Of a DNA stretch of 64,000 nucleotides, positions 45,620-58,303 are shown piece by piece. The notes beneath the pieces were generated by a model. That model saw nothing but the letters and a program-made list of their open reading frames with translations, made no database searches and was not told the DNA's origin. A program made the position numbers and the translations under genes. Each line of letters opens with the position of its first letter. Position 1 is the first letter of the stretch. The stretch is from Turnera subulata (taxonomy: Eukaryota > Streptophyta > Magnoliopsida > Malpighiales > Passifloraceae). The stretch covers positions 24,195 to 88,194 of the forward strand of contig JAKUCV010002337.1 of assembly GCA_028386065.3 (NCBI GenBank), written 5' to 3'.

Positions 45620-48600
45620 GAGTCAAGGTAAATTACACATTCCAAGTTCAAGTCTGATCTTGGTGAATTGATCCTCTTTGAGTGGCTTTGTAAAGATATC
45701 AGCAAGCTGATTTTCAATCTTCACGAATTCAATTGCCACATCCTTCCTCAACACATGGTCTCGGATAAAATGATGCCTCACATCAATGTGCTTAGTCCGA
45801 GAGTGTTGTATAGAATTCTTGGTCAAATTAATAGCACTAGAGCTGTCACAATAGATTGGAACACAATTAAATGTTAGTCCATAATCACTTAAGGTTTGTT
45901 TCATCCATAGGACTTGTGCACAACAAGCTCCTGCTGCAACATATTCAACCCCAGTGGTTGAGGTTGCAACAGAATTTTGCTTTTTGCTCGACCAAGACAC
46001 AAGAGACTGTCCAAGTAATTGGCATGTCCCACTTGTGCTTTTTCGATCTAATGTTCACCCTGCAAAATCTGCATCTGAATAACTTGTTAGCTCAAAAGTG
46101 CTGACTTTAGTATACCATAAACCAAGTGAGGATGTTCCCTTAAGATACTTGAATATGCGTTTAATAGCTTTTAGGTGTGACTCTTTAGGACATGATTGAA
46201 ATCTTGCACATAAGCAGACACTGAACATAATGTCAGGCCTTGTAGCAGTGAGATAAGGAAGACTACCTATCATGCCTCTGTACATTTTTATATCAACATC
46301 CATACCATGTTCATCCTAGTCAAGCTTGGTGGATGTGCTCATAGGGGTAGCACTAGGCTTGGTTTCATTCAAACCAAAGCGCTTTAGCAACTCCCGAGTG
46401 TACTTAGCTTGGTTAATGAAAATACCACCATCAAGCTGCTTAACTTGGAATCCCAGAAATAAATTTAGCTCACCCATCATACTCATTTCGAAATCACTAT
46501 GCATAAGCTTCTCAAATTCCTTGCAAAGCAAATCCTTAGTAGCTCCAAACAAAATATCATCAACATAGATTTGCACAATGATAACATCACTTTTGTTAGT
46601 TCTAACAAACAATGTTGAATCAACTTTGCCTCTAGAGAAGCCTTTAGACACAAGATAAGAGCTTAATCTATCATACCATGCTCTAGGAGCTTGTTTAAGT
46701 CCATATAATGCCTTTTTAAGCATGTAAACATGCTCAGGATGGTCATGACTTTCAAAACCAGGTGGTTGCTCATCATAAACTTCTTCTAAGATATGTCCAT
46801 TTAAGAATGCACTCTTAACGTCCATTTGATATAAATTGAAGGATTTATATGATGCAAATGCAAGTAGCATACGAATGGACTCTAATCTAGCAATAGGAGT
46901 AAAGGTCTTCATAATCAATACCTTCCTCTTGATTATAACCTTGAGCAAATAACCTTGCTTTGTTTCTTACCACAACACCAGTCTCATCAAGTTTGTTTTT
47001 GAAAACCCATTTGGTTCCAATGACTGGAAGCTCAGCAGGTCTAGGCACAAGTTCCCAAACATCACTCATCTTGAACTAATTTGACTCTTCTTGCATCGCC
47101 ATTACCCAATTTTCATCAAGAATGGCTTCTTTTGCACTTTTAGGTTCCACTTGTGAGAGGAATGCAAGATGTGAGTTGACATTATGTAGTGAGGATCTAG
47201 TAGTCACCCCTCTGGATAAATCTCCAAGTATAACCTCTGTTGAGTGTCCCCTGGGTGCTCTCACATTTCTATGAGAAGTAGATCCTTATTCTGCAATATT
47301 TGGTTTTTCCCTAGAGCCACATGGTTGCACTGTTGGTTCCATGTTCGGTTGTGAACTTGGTTGCATGTTTGGTTCTTGCATGGGCAGTGGAAGAGGCTCC
47401 AGTTCAGGAGGTTCTTCCACTTTTTCAGTAGTCCCATTAATGCTTATAATCTGTGGTTGACCTTTAGGTACAGCATCTGTGACTATATCATCATATGCAT
47501 TACATGGGTCAATCTCATCAAAAACTGCATGCATGGTTTCTTCAACAACCAAGGTTCTCTTGTTACAGACACGATATGCTTTACTAGTTAAAGAGTATCC
47601 AAGAAGTATACCATCATCAGATTCGGCCTCAAATTTATCAAGATTGTCCTTAGTATTAAGAATGTAGCACTTAGACCCAAATATTCTAAAATAACCAATG
47701 CTTGGTTACTTATCAAACCAAATCTCATAGGGGGTCTTTTCAATCAAAGGACGTAATGATACTCTATTTATGATGTAACAAGCTGTGCTTACACCCTCTG
47801 CCAAGAAGTAGGCAGGTAACTTATGCTCATTAAGCATAGTTCTAGCCATTTCTTGCAAAGTTCGATTCTTCCTTTCAACAACCCCATTTTGTTGAGGTGT
47901 TCTAGGAGTTGAAAAAGTGTGTTTAAGGCCACTTTGTTCACAGAAATGTTTAGAAACAAGATTATCAAACCCTCCACCATGATCACTTCTAATTTTTGAA
48001 ATCTTGTAACCTTTTTTCATTTTGTTGCCTAACATGAATACCAAATTCATAGCATGCATGATCTTTTTGTGCAAGAAATAACACCCATGTATACCTTGAA
48101 TAATAATCCACAACCACAAATGCATAACTTTTACCACCTAGACTTACTGTTCTCATAGGTCCAAATAAGTCAATATGTAACAGTTCAAGGGGCCTAGAAG
48201 TAGAAATAGTATGGTTAGGTTTAAAGAAACTTTTAACCTATTTTCCAAGCTGACAGGCTTTGCATGTGGTTTCTTTCTCATACTTGAGCTTGGGCAGACC
48301 TCTTACCAACTCCTTTTTGGACAAATTTGAGATGAGCTCCAAATTTGCATGGCCAAGCCTTTTGTGCCAAAGGGTTGGTGTCTCTGTTCTTGCACTTAGA
48401 CACTTGAACACAGGGTCAGAAACATTACATAGGTTTATAGAATATATGTTGCCTTTTCTATTGCCAACAAAAACCACTTGGTTTTTGTCTAAAACCAAAC
48501 ATCTAGAAGCCTAAGAAACAACCTTATATCCTTTGTCACATAGCTGGCTAATACTTAACAGGTTATACTTTAGATTGTTAACCAATAAAACATGCTCAAT

Positions 48601-49823
48601 AACAGGGTTAGAACCAACAATACCAAGACCAAGGATATTTCCTTTTGACTTATCACCAAAATTTACATTACCTCGGTCCTTTTCAGTTAAAGATGAAAAC
48701 GTGGATAAGTCTCCAGTCATATGCCTTGAACACCCACTATCTAAGATCCATTCATCCCTAGTATCCTTTCAACATGATCAAGTTTTAGGTACCCAAACTG
48801 ATTTGGGTCCTTCAAGGTTAGGCTTGGTTCCTTTCGGAACCCACATATACCTCACATTATTGTTTCTTCTCTTAAACCAATAGATTCTGATACCATGACC
48901 AGCTTTACCACAGAAATAACGTGTAATATGAGATGTACTAGATCTATGTGAATGCATATGATAGTTTCTCCTAGGTGGATACATGTTTTTCCTAGGCGTA
49001 TATGGTTTTCCAGACCTAATTCGAACAAATGGCACATACTGGTTTGGTTTGTTACAAACCACATTGGAATCATTTGGTTTGTGTGCCCTGTTAGGAGATA
49101 TGTGTCTATATTGCATCCTGGATCCTATCTTAGCTTTCTTAACAGTCTGATAAGGTTTGTTAGCATGCACATGAATATTAACAAGCATATCAGACCCTGT
49201 CTTGACAAAGTGCACAAAAGTGTTTGGTTTTTCAAAAACCACATGTGTAACTCCAATTCCTTCTTTCTGCACAGAGTGTCTCTGTTGACTTAACAATATG
49301 TTTAGGTTTTCAGTTCCACTGGTGAATTTCTCAAGAGAGTGTTTAAGGTCTCTAATTTCCTCTTTAAGCTTACTATTTTCCATAACCAACATCTCACTTT
49401 TAGCAATACTAGAAACATTTTCCTTTTCTAGTTCACTATGAGCAACTTTTTCAGCTTTCAGAGTTTTATATGACCTACATACTTCTATACGAGTAGTATC
49501 AAGCTTTTCATATGTATTTCTATGTGCCTCAGCATCATATTCAAGTAAATCAATGCGCTTCTTATATGCTTTATTCTTTTTAAGAGCTTCCTTACACTTA
49601 TCATAAAATTCAGCAAAAGCATCTTGAAATTCATCAAAAGTAAAGTTAGGTGACTCATCTACCTCAAAGTCTTCTTGAACGATGAGACATACGTTTGCTG
49701 CCTCATCTGTCTCTGAATCGCTTGAAGAATCCGAGTCATCCCAAGCAACCATGACTTTCTTTCCTTTGGTTTTAGAAGAATCATATTTGTTCTTCTTTTG
49801 GTAAGGACACTCTGAATTGATGT
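45620..49823 (-). pseudogene. Ty1/copia gag C-terminus and pol of C2 (SIRE-like)
   Basis: Minus-strand order: coiled-coil gag tail with WDDSDSSSDSET (49780-49300) and a degenerate second zinc finger (FCGKAGHGIRIYW, near 48910); protease active site DSGC (48731-48742); GAG-pre-integrase HHCC (LWHKRLGHANLELI, CKACQLGK) at 48500-48238; integrase core with SDHGGGFDN and NGVVERKNRTLQEM (48137-47706); RT with QMDVKSAFLNG and intact YVDDILFG (about 46560); RNase H with YSDADFAG, EYVAAGACCAQVLW and DIFTKPL (46303-45623). The Ty1/copia order integrase-RT-RNase H is plain. Several stops and frameshifts (near 48776, 48240, 47700, 47070, 46950, 46310) disable it. The gag N-terminus is at 58304-59255, separated by C3. 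Confidence 0.92.
49819..49823 (+). repeat. Target duplication of C3, GATGT (left)
   Basis: GATGT directly before the C3 5' LTR; identical GATGT at 58304-58308 directly after the 3' LTR. Confidence 0.92.
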
Positions 49824-51365
49824 TGTTAGTGTAATATGCCCAAAAGCCAATCAATGGATGTTTATTTGTAATCATATATACATATTAAGGTTATTCCAAT
49901 AAATATAATTTATGAGATAAACGCTTGCACATATTTATTACCCTAGAATATTTATATATTCTTAAATGTCCCTAGTCGATTATTGTTATGGATGGGTTAT
50001 AATAATAAATTAAGACTAGCGTATGTTGAGAATTATATGTGATACGAATTCAACATACGGGTACAAGTTAGAGAACTTGTGGACTGGACCAACCCACATA
50101 AGAACGCTACATGGAACGTTATATGATTGTCACTAGCGGTTCTTATATGCATTGTCCTTAGACCTGTGATCATCAAGGTTCCCAACGTATGAGTCGTATA
50201 CTTTGATATTACTCTTGGCTATTTCGTAAATGAGTAGACTTAGTGTAATCATTGGGTATATGATAAATGTGTAGTGGGTTTTGTATGATCCAGAGAGGAT
50301 TCGTCCAACCCATATAACGGGTATATTATTGGTTGGTTTCTTGATAGAGTTGAACTGTAAATGCACGGCCGTGCTCGGATTATGATATGGTGATATCATT
50401 AGTATCCGTTTTACACAGTTAGCTCGAGGATCAAGAAACCGAGATTAAACATATGCGAGATTGACATATTCCATGTCTCGTGTTTAATCTTGGTAGTGGG
50501 ACGAAGGGACGATGACATGCTTACGAGGCATATTGAATCAGTACTGATCTTGTCGTTTGGGTAGCAATGATGGTTGCTAGACGTCGCTCTTTGCTTATAA
50601 TTGTAAAATGAGATTTTACGATTATTGCCAAACGTTACAAGTGCCTACAGGGTCACACACAAAGAATCGTTGATTTGAGCAGGTGGTTGAACTGTGGTTG
50701 GACTATGGTTCGACCAGGTGTGGTTGGACCATGGTTGGATCGTGGTTGGACCAGGATCGTTTTGGGCTGGTTTGGTTAACTAAATGTCTGATTTATTGAA
50801 CCATAATTAGTATCATGTGATGTGTAATCCCACCTAGAGTTAGTGGAGACATAATTAGCTAAAAGCTAATCATATTGGCCAAAGGTGTTGGCCACTTTGT
50901 CCCTTACTTTTGTGAGTGGGATTAGACTAAGATAATCTGATTATGCTTTGGTTTTTCATCACTTTGAGTCTGAAATTTTTCAGAGTATTGAGTCTTGAGA
51001 GTGTCTTGAGAGTTCTTGTGAGTTTCAGACCATACACACCTTCTTTGAGAACGAAGAAAATACCACAAACTCTAGCTTCCGAAACCTGCTGCTAGAACAT
51101 CAGTTCGGGGGTGCTCGGGTTGCTAATCGTGTGACGATTGCAACTAGTTATCACGGTTCGTGTGGATACCGTAGAGTGGCAAGATTGCTGCCCGGCTCTA
51201 GCTGATTCGTCCCTACAGTTGGGTGAAAGACCTCAACCAATTCAGGTACGTAAAAATTGTTATTCAGTTTAGCTACCCTTCACTTGGATCCTCCATGTGT
51301 ATCCGGTTTTTCCGCTGCGTATGTTATTGCATTTGATTGTCAGTTTGCATGCCTGGATACTTACA
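49824..51365 (+). repeat. 5' LTR of C3
   Basis: TGTTAGTGTAATATG to GGATACTTACA, 1542 bp. It contains short repeats of GGTTGGACCA type at 50690-50755. Confidence 0.93.
50690..50755 (+). repeat. GGTTGGACCA short repeats in the C3 LTR
   Basis: About six imperfect copies of GTGGTTGGACCA/CATGGTTGGAC; also in the 3' LTR at about 57625-57695. Possible enhancer-like U3 motif. Confidence 0.7.
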
Positions 51366-51366
51366 G

Positions 51367-51378
51367 TGGTAGGGGAGC
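51367..51378 (+). other. Primer binding site of C3
   Basis: TGGTAGGGGAGC one base after the LTR; a diverged form of the initiator tRNA-Met site TGGTATCAGAGC. Confidence 0.7.
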
Positions 51379-51666
51379 CTCTTGTGAAGTTCTAAACCGA
51401 ATTATGTGTTCATATGTTATATGTGATATGGTATGAACATGCTAGTATATGTGATATGTTGTATTCATTTTGTATATGTGATGTGCTAAATGAGTTATTG
51501 AACATGTTGATGTTGTGTTTTTGTTAAAAAGTTTTCACAACAAGCACTTGATTGGTATGAGATATCAATCAAGATATTCATGGCAGTAAGTCGAAGAGTT
51601 CGACTAAGAAAAATCGAGTGTCGGTTTGTGTATAAAACGATTGTCGTTCTAGTACAGCTAGGCCAT

Positions 51667-52228
51667 AACATCGATGTTGGTGAGACAAACATCGATGTTA
51701 GCATGAAGTTTAGCCTTAGCCGAACCTTCAAAACATCGATGTTGAGTGGGCAACATCGATGTTCTGATGAAGTTTAGCCTCGGCCGAACGTTCAAAACAT
51801 CGATGTTGTATGACAAACATCGATGTTCTCATGCAGAACTCTCAAAAAAACATCGATGTTAATAGTTAAACATCGATGTTATTTGAGCTCGGCCAAATTG
51901 GTTTGAAATTCCAAAACTCACATAACATCGATGTTCAAGGTTCCAACATCGATGTTTTTGAGTTTCAGAAGTTCAAACATCGATGTTTAAGTTCAACATC
52001 GATGTTAAAATGCTACTGCCAAAATCATGAACTTTCAGAATTCTCAAAAACATCGTTGTTTAAGAGTTGAACATCGATGTTCTTGAGCTACTGCCAAATA
52101 GTTTGGAGTTCAAGTTACTCAAAACATCGATGTTGAAATGTTGAACATCGATGTTCTTGAGCCTCAGCCAAATAGTTGGGAGAATCAGACTCTCAAAACA
52201 TCAATGTTCAAGTTTAAACATCGATGTT
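51667..52228 (+). repeat. Array of paired AACATCGATGTT palindromes in the C3 leader
   Basis: Eighteen copies of the perfect 12 bp palindrome (16 exact, two with one changed base at 52049 and 52197), arranged as nine pairs. Starts are 51667/51688, 51732/51752, 51796/51816, 51849/51869, 51924/51945, 51976/51995, 52049/52070, 52123/52144 and 52197/52217. Spacing within a pair is 19-21 bp start to start; pairs repeat every 52-75 bp. A weak nineteenth half pair is at 52259. The array lies between the primer site and gag, so it would be transcribed in the element's 5' leader. Neighbouring words (tttagcctcggccgaa, gagctactgccaaatag) also recur, so the array grew by duplication of a pair-containing unit while the palindrome stayed nearly invariant. 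Confidence 0.95.
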
Positions 52229-52799
52229 CACTTGTAATTTTTGGTTTCCAAATTTACAAACATCAATATATGATTCATCAAGAACATGCTTGTAATGTAT
52301 TGGAATAATATGTTGATGAAAATATTAACTTCTTCTTGTGTGGCCTTCCATGATAAGCACTCATCATTGCTTAGATCAACACTTGGTAGGTTTTGCCAAA
52401 GCAAGGTGCAAATGTTTATCCTAGCAAGGTGCGACGCGATAATTGTAATATCGGAACTGCTTATTATGGTGTTGAACTTAACTAGGTCATCTTAATAGGA
52501 TTAAGGACTTAGAGGCAAGGAGTTGAGCTAAGTCTATGAGATAGACAAGAACAAGTATTGTTCACTCAACTATCCAAGAGTTACATGAGATGTAATTGAC
52601 AAGAGTTGTCTACCTAAATAACTATGAAGTAAGCGATCAGCCAAAGCTAACTTATCTAGTAGTGAAATATGGATCTTGGCCTACTTGTATGATTATCTTG
52701 ATTTATATAGTAGGAGCATCATTTAATAGAATCCCTTGTTAAATGATTTTGTATGCATGACTCTTATTTGTGTGAGTTGATCATTATTGTAGAATTTCC

Positions 52800-54617
52800 A
52801 TGGCACAAAACACTAGCACAATGTCACTGTGATCTGTCCTTGAGAAGGAAAAGTTGAATGGGAATAACTTCCTAAAATGGTATCGCAACTTGAGGATAGT
52901 CCTCAAACAAGAAAAGAAGTTGTATGTCCTTGAAGGGCAAGTTCCAAATGAACCGGCGCCTAATGCTTCTAGGGCGGAAAGAGATGCTTACAAGAAGCAT
53001 GTTGATGATGCATTGGATGTTGCATGCCTTATGCTTGTTAACATGGACTCTGAGCTTCAGAAGCAACTTGAGACCTTGGGTGCGTTCGATATGATCGAAC
53101 ATCTGAAAATGCTTTTTGAAGAGCAAGCAAGGCATGAGAGGTATGAGACCTCTAAGGCATTGTTCCAATGCAAGATGGCTGAGTCATCACCGAAGAGACC
53201 TCATGTGCTCAAAATGATTGGATACATTGAGAGCCTTGAGGGTCTAGGTTTTCCTTTGCAAAAGGAGTTGGCCATTGATCTAGTCCTGCAATCGTTGCCG
53301 GATAGTAACAGCCAATTTGTCATGAATTTCAATATGAATCATCTTGACAAATCTTTGTCTGAGTTGCATAACATGTTAGGAACAGTTGAGCAACAAATGA
53401 AGGCAAACAAATCCAACAACATTTTGATGGTTGGAAAAGTCAAAGGAAAGGGTAAAGCCAAGTTTTACAAGAAGAAGAAATGTGCCAAAAAGTTTGCTGC
53501 ATGTGCATCTTCTTGTTCCCATGTGCTGAAACCCAAATGTGGTATTGCAAAGGGAGGACAATGTTTCCATTATAACAAAACTGGCCATTGGAAATGCAAC
53601 TGCCCTGTTTACCTTGAAGAGGTGAAGAAACAGAAGGGAAGTAAGACTTCCACTTCAGGTATTTTTGTTATAGAAGCTAATATCGCTATCTCTGCATCAT
53701 GGGTATTAGGTACCGGATGTGGTTCTCACATTTGTGTAAATGTGCAGGAACTGAGAAAGAGTAGGAGATTGGCAAAGGGTGAGATAGACCTGCGCATGGG
53801 AAATGGAGCAAGAGTTGCTGCATTAGCCGTAGGAACTTACTATCTTATCTTACCGAGTGGTTTGGTTTTAGAACTAGACGATTGTTATTATGTACCGACC
53901 ATAAGCAGGAATTTGATTTCTGTGTCTTGTCTTGACATGAAAGATTTTTCTTTTGTAATAAAGGACAAATGTTGTTCTATTTATTTCAATGATGTTTACT
54001 ATGGTGGTGCGTATTTAAGCAATGGTTTGTATGTTCTTAACCTAGAAACCGCAATCTATAACGTTAATACGAAGAAGGTTAGAATGAACGATTCTAATGA
54101 AACCTATCTTTGGCATTGTCGATTGGGCCATATAAACGAGACTCGTATATCGAAACTCCATAAAGATGGACTTTTAGACTCATTTGATTTTGAATCATTT
54201 GAGACATGTGAGTCATGTTTGTTAGGCAAGATGACGAAGACTCCTTTTACCGGTAAAGGTGAAAGAGCTTCGGACTTGTTAGGTCTTATACATAGTGATG
54301 TATATGGACCGATGTCGACACAAGCTAGAGGTGGATTCCAATACTTCATTACATTTACTGACGATTTCAGTAGGAAAGGCTATGTGTATCTAATGAGACA
54401 CAAGTCAGAATCCTTTGAAAAGTTCAAAGAATTCAAGAATGAAGTACAGAATCAACTCGGCAAGAGCATTAAAATGCTTCGATCAGATCGAGGAGGTGAA
54501 TACTTAGGCCGAGAATTTCTTGATCATCTAAAGGAGTGTGGTATAGTATCACAGCTCACTCCACCAGGTACGCCTCAACGAATGGTGTATCCGAAAGGAG
54601 GAATAGAACCTTGTTAG
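52800..54617 (+). pseudogene. Ty1/copia gag, protease and integrase (first part) of C3
   Basis: The original start is probably ATG 52800 (MAQNTSTM), because the copia gag N-terminal wording follows. A TGA at 52830-52832 interrupts it, and the longest open stretch begins at Met 52854. Gag core (FLKWYRNLRIVLKQEKK), CCHC knuckle (CFHYNKTGHWKCNC, with the second Cys replaced by Tyr) near 53565, protease, GAG-pre-integrase (LWHCRLGHINETRI, CESCLLGK) and the start of the integrase core (HSDVYGP, RSDRGGEY). The protease active-site Asp is replaced by Gly (LGTGCGSH; codon 53709-53711). A one-base deletion near 54575 shifts the frame before the integrase Glu. Confidence 0.92.
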
Positions 54618-56745
54618 ACATGGTTCGTTCGATGATGAGTCAAGCTAACCTTCCTTCTTCATTTTGGGGAGATGCATTATTGAGTGCTGCATTTACACTT
54701 AACCGTGTTCCATTTAAATCCGTCGAAAAGACACCATATGAGATATGGACTGGGAGGCGTCCTAATTTGTCTTTTATGAGAATTTGGGGTTGTGAGGCTT
54801 ACGTGAGACGTGAAGCATCAGATAAACTCGGCCCTAAATCCGACAAATGCCTCTTTGTAGGATACCCTAAGGAAACTAAAGGGTATTATTTCTACAATCC
54901 CATCGAGCACAAAGTGTTTGTTGCTCGGACTGCTATTTTTCTAGAAAGAGAATTTATTTTTAGAAGAATCGGTGGGAGGAAAATAGAACTCGAAGAAGTT
55001 CGAGATATTGAGGCTGAGATGGAACAAGGACAGGAACCACAAGATGTTGTAGATGAGAATCCTGTGCCTGTAACACATGGACCGCGTAGGTCGGTTAGGA
55101 CTCGGTATGAGCCTGATAGATATGGATTTCTTATCACTCACACTGGGGACGTGATGCTCATTGAAGAGGATGAGCCCACTTCCTATCAGCAGGCCATCAC
55201 GGGTTCGGACTCTAAGAAGTGTCTAGAAGCCATGAATTCGGGAATGGAATCCATGTATCAAAACAAGGTATGGACCTTGGTTGATCCACCTGAAGGGGTA
55301 AAACCCATAGGGTGCAAGTGGGTCTTTAAGAAAAAGACCGACATGGATGGTAATGTGGTTACCTATAAAGGGAGATTGGTGGCGAAAGGTTTCAAGCGAG
55401 TTCATGGTATTGACTATGATGAAACTTTCTCGCCAGTTGCCATGGTTAAATCCATCCGGATTCTATTGGCTATAGCGGCATACTATGATTATGAGATATG
55501 GCAAATGGATGTCAAAACCGCTTTCCTTAACGAAAATTTTTTAGAGGATGTGTACATGACATAACCTGAAGGTTTTGTCGATCTAGAGAATGCCAATATG
55601 GTATGCAATTTGCAGAGATCCATTTATGGATTGAATCAAGCTTCTAGGAGTTGGAATCTTCGTTTTAATGAAGTGATCAAAGAGTTTGGTTTCATTAAGA
55701 ACGAAGATGAACCATGTGTTTACAGGAAGGTTAGTGGGAGCATTATTGTTTTCTTGTTGTTGTATGTTGACAACATCCTACTCATTGGGAATGACATTCC
55801 GACACTACAGTCTGTAAAGGCTTGGTTAGGGAAGAATTTCTCAATGAAGGACTTAGGAGAAGCAGCCTATGTGTTAGGCATAAAGATCTATAGAGATAGA
55901 TCCAAAAGGCTTCTCGGGCTAAGTCAGAGTACATATATTGACATGGTGCTAAAGAGGTTTAGCATGCAAGATTCCAAGAAAGGAATCTTGCCCTTGTCAC
56001 ATGGCGTAACTCTCTCAAAGAATCAATGTCCTAGTACGACTAAGGAGAGAGATCAGATGAGTAAGATTCGTTATGCTTCTGCAATAGGGTCTATCATGTA
56101 TGCCATGCTATGTACTCGACCGGATGTCGCTTATGCTTTGAGTGTCACAAGCAGATATCAAGCTAATCCCGGTGAGAGTCACTGGACAGCGGTTAAGAAC
56201 ATCCTTAAGTACTTGAGAAGGACTAAGGATGCATTCCTGGTTTACGGAAGCGTGGATGAGCTTGTCGTAAAGGGCTACACAGATGCTAGCTTCCAAACTG
56301 ATAGGGATGATTTTAGACGCAGTCAGGTTATGTGTTTTGTCTTGGAGGTGGTGCTGTATGCTGAAAGAGTTCTAAGCAAGAGACAGTTGCCGATTCTACA
56401 ACCGAGGCTGAGAACATTGCTGCCTCAGATGCGGTGAAAGAGGCTGTTTGGATCAAGAAGTTTGTAACTGAACTTGGGGTAGTTCCGAGCATTGAGAGTC
56501 CGATTGAGCTCTACTGTGATAACAATGGGACAATCGCACAGGCTCAGGAACCTAGATACCACCAGGGATCCAAACATATTCTTCGACGCTATCATCTTAT
56601 TAGAGAAATCATAGATAGAGGCGTTGTCAGACTGTGCAGAGTTCCATCTGAGAACAATGTAGCAGATCCGTTGACTAAGCCGCTCACACAGCAGAAGCAT
56701 GATGGTCATGCTGCGTCCATTGGTATTAGATACATGTATGATTGA
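54560..56745 (+). pseudogene. Ty1/copia integrase (end), RT and RNase H of C3
   Basis: Starts in the frame holding the integrase Glu region (NGVSERRNRTLLDMVRSM), then the RT (KWVFKKKTDMDGN, QMDVKTAFLNENF) and, after a TAA at 55562-55564, the RT second part. The catalytic YVDD reads YVDN (55763-55774), a G-to-A change in the second Asp codon. RNase H (GYTDASF) is interrupted by a 4-base deletion near 56320 and a TGA near 56359, and ends in YCDNNGTIAQAQEPRYHQGSKHI and ADPLTKPL with stop at 56743-56745. The purine tract and 3' LTR follow at once. Confidence 0.92.
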
Positions 56746-56765
56746 CTTTAGTCCAAGTGGGAGAT

Positions 56766-58303
56766 TGTTAGTGTAATATGCCCAAAAGCCGATCAATGGA
56801 TGTTTATTTTTAATCATGTATACACATTAAGGTTATTCCAATAAATATCGTTTATGAGATAAACGCTTGCACATATTTATAACCGTAGAATATTTACATA
56901 TTCTTAAATGTCCCTAGTCGATTATTATTACGGATGGGTTGTAATAATAAATTAAGACTAGCGTATGTTGAGAATTATATATGATATGAATTCTACATAC
57001 GGGTACAAGTTAGAGAACTTGTGGACTGGACCAACCCACATAAGAACGCTACATGGAACGTTATATGATTGTCATTAGCGGTTCTTATATGCATTGTCCT
57101 TAGACCTGTGATCGTCAAGGTTCCCAACGTATGAGTCGTATACTTTGATATTACTCTTGGCTATTTCGTAAATGAGTAGACTTAGTGTAATCATTAGGTA
57201 TATGATAAATGTGTAGTGGGTTTTGTATGATCCAGAGAGGATTCGTCCAACCCATGTAACGGGTATATTATTGGTTGGTTTCTTGATAGAGTTGAACTGT
57301 AAATGCACGGCCGTGCTCGGATTATGATATGGTGATATCATTAGTATCCGTTTTACACAGTTAGCTCGAGGATCAAGAAACCGAGATTAAACATATGCGA
57401 GATTGACATATTCCATGTCTCGTGTTTAATCTTGATAATGGGACGAAGGGACGATGACATGCTTACGAGGCATATTGAATCAGTACCGATCTTGTCGTTT
57501 GGGTAGCAATGATGGTTGCTAGACGCCGCTCTTTGCTTATAATTGTAAAATGAGATTTTACAATTATTGCCACACGTTACAAGTGCCTACAAGGTCACAC
57601 ACAAAGAATCGTTGATTCGAGCAGGTGGTTGAACCATGGTTGGACTATGGTTCGACCAAGTATGGTTGGACCATAGTTGGATCGTGGTTGGACCAGGATC
57701 GTTTTGGGCTGGTTTGGTTCACTAAATGTCTGATTTATTGAACCATAATTAGTGTCATTTGATGTGTAATCGTACCAAGAGTTAGTGGAGACATAATTAG
57801 CTAAAAGCTAATCATGTTGGCCAACGGTGTTGGCCACTTTGGCCCTTTTGTGAGTGGGATTAGACTAAGATAATCTGATTATGCTTTGGTTTTTCATCAC
57901 TTTGAGTCTGAAATTTTTCAGAGTATTGAGTCTTGAGAGTGTCTTGAGAGTTCTTGTGAGTTTCAGACCATACACACCTTCTTTGAGATAGAAGAAAATA
58001 CCACAAACTCTAGCTTCTGAAACCTGCTGCTAGCACATCAGTTCGGGGGTGCTCGGGTTGCTAATCATGTGACGATTCCAACTAGTTATCACGGTTCATA
58101 TGGATACCGTAGAGGGGCAGGATTGTTGTCCGGCTCTAGCTGATTCGTCCCTACAGTTGGGTGAAAGACCTCAACCGATTCAGGTACGTAAAAATTGTTA
58201 TTCGGTTTAGCTACCTTTCACTTGGATCCTCCATGTGTATCCGGTTTTTCCGCTGCGTATGTTATTGCATTTGATTGTCAGTTTGCATGCTCGGATACTT
58301 ACA
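56766..58303 (+). repeat. 3' LTR of C3
   Basis: 1538 bp, TGTTAGTG to GGATACTTACA, nearly identical to the 5' LTR; followed by the GATGT duplication at 58304-58308. Confidence 0.93.

Larger units (their letters stand above)
49824..58303 (+). mobile_element. Full-length Ty1/copia element C3 (Angela/Tork-like)
   Basis: 8480 bp with LTRs 49824-51365 and 56766-58303, primer site at 51367, purine tract AAGTGGGAGAT at 56755-56765 and a perfect 5 bp target duplication. It lies inside the gag gene of C2, between its zinc knuckle and its C-terminal part, so it is younger than C2. The LTRs differ by few substitutions and one or two small indels. Lineage is judged from the LTR start TGTTAGTGTAATATGCCC, which is like Angela/BARE-type LTRs, and from RT/RNase H wording; this is tentative. 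The coding part is dead. Confidence 0.93.

Noticed and set aside
51667..52228. CRISPR-like array
   Set aside because: Regular repeats, but this is a plant retroelement leader; the repeats are 12 bp palindromes with related, not unique, spacers, and no cas genes exist.
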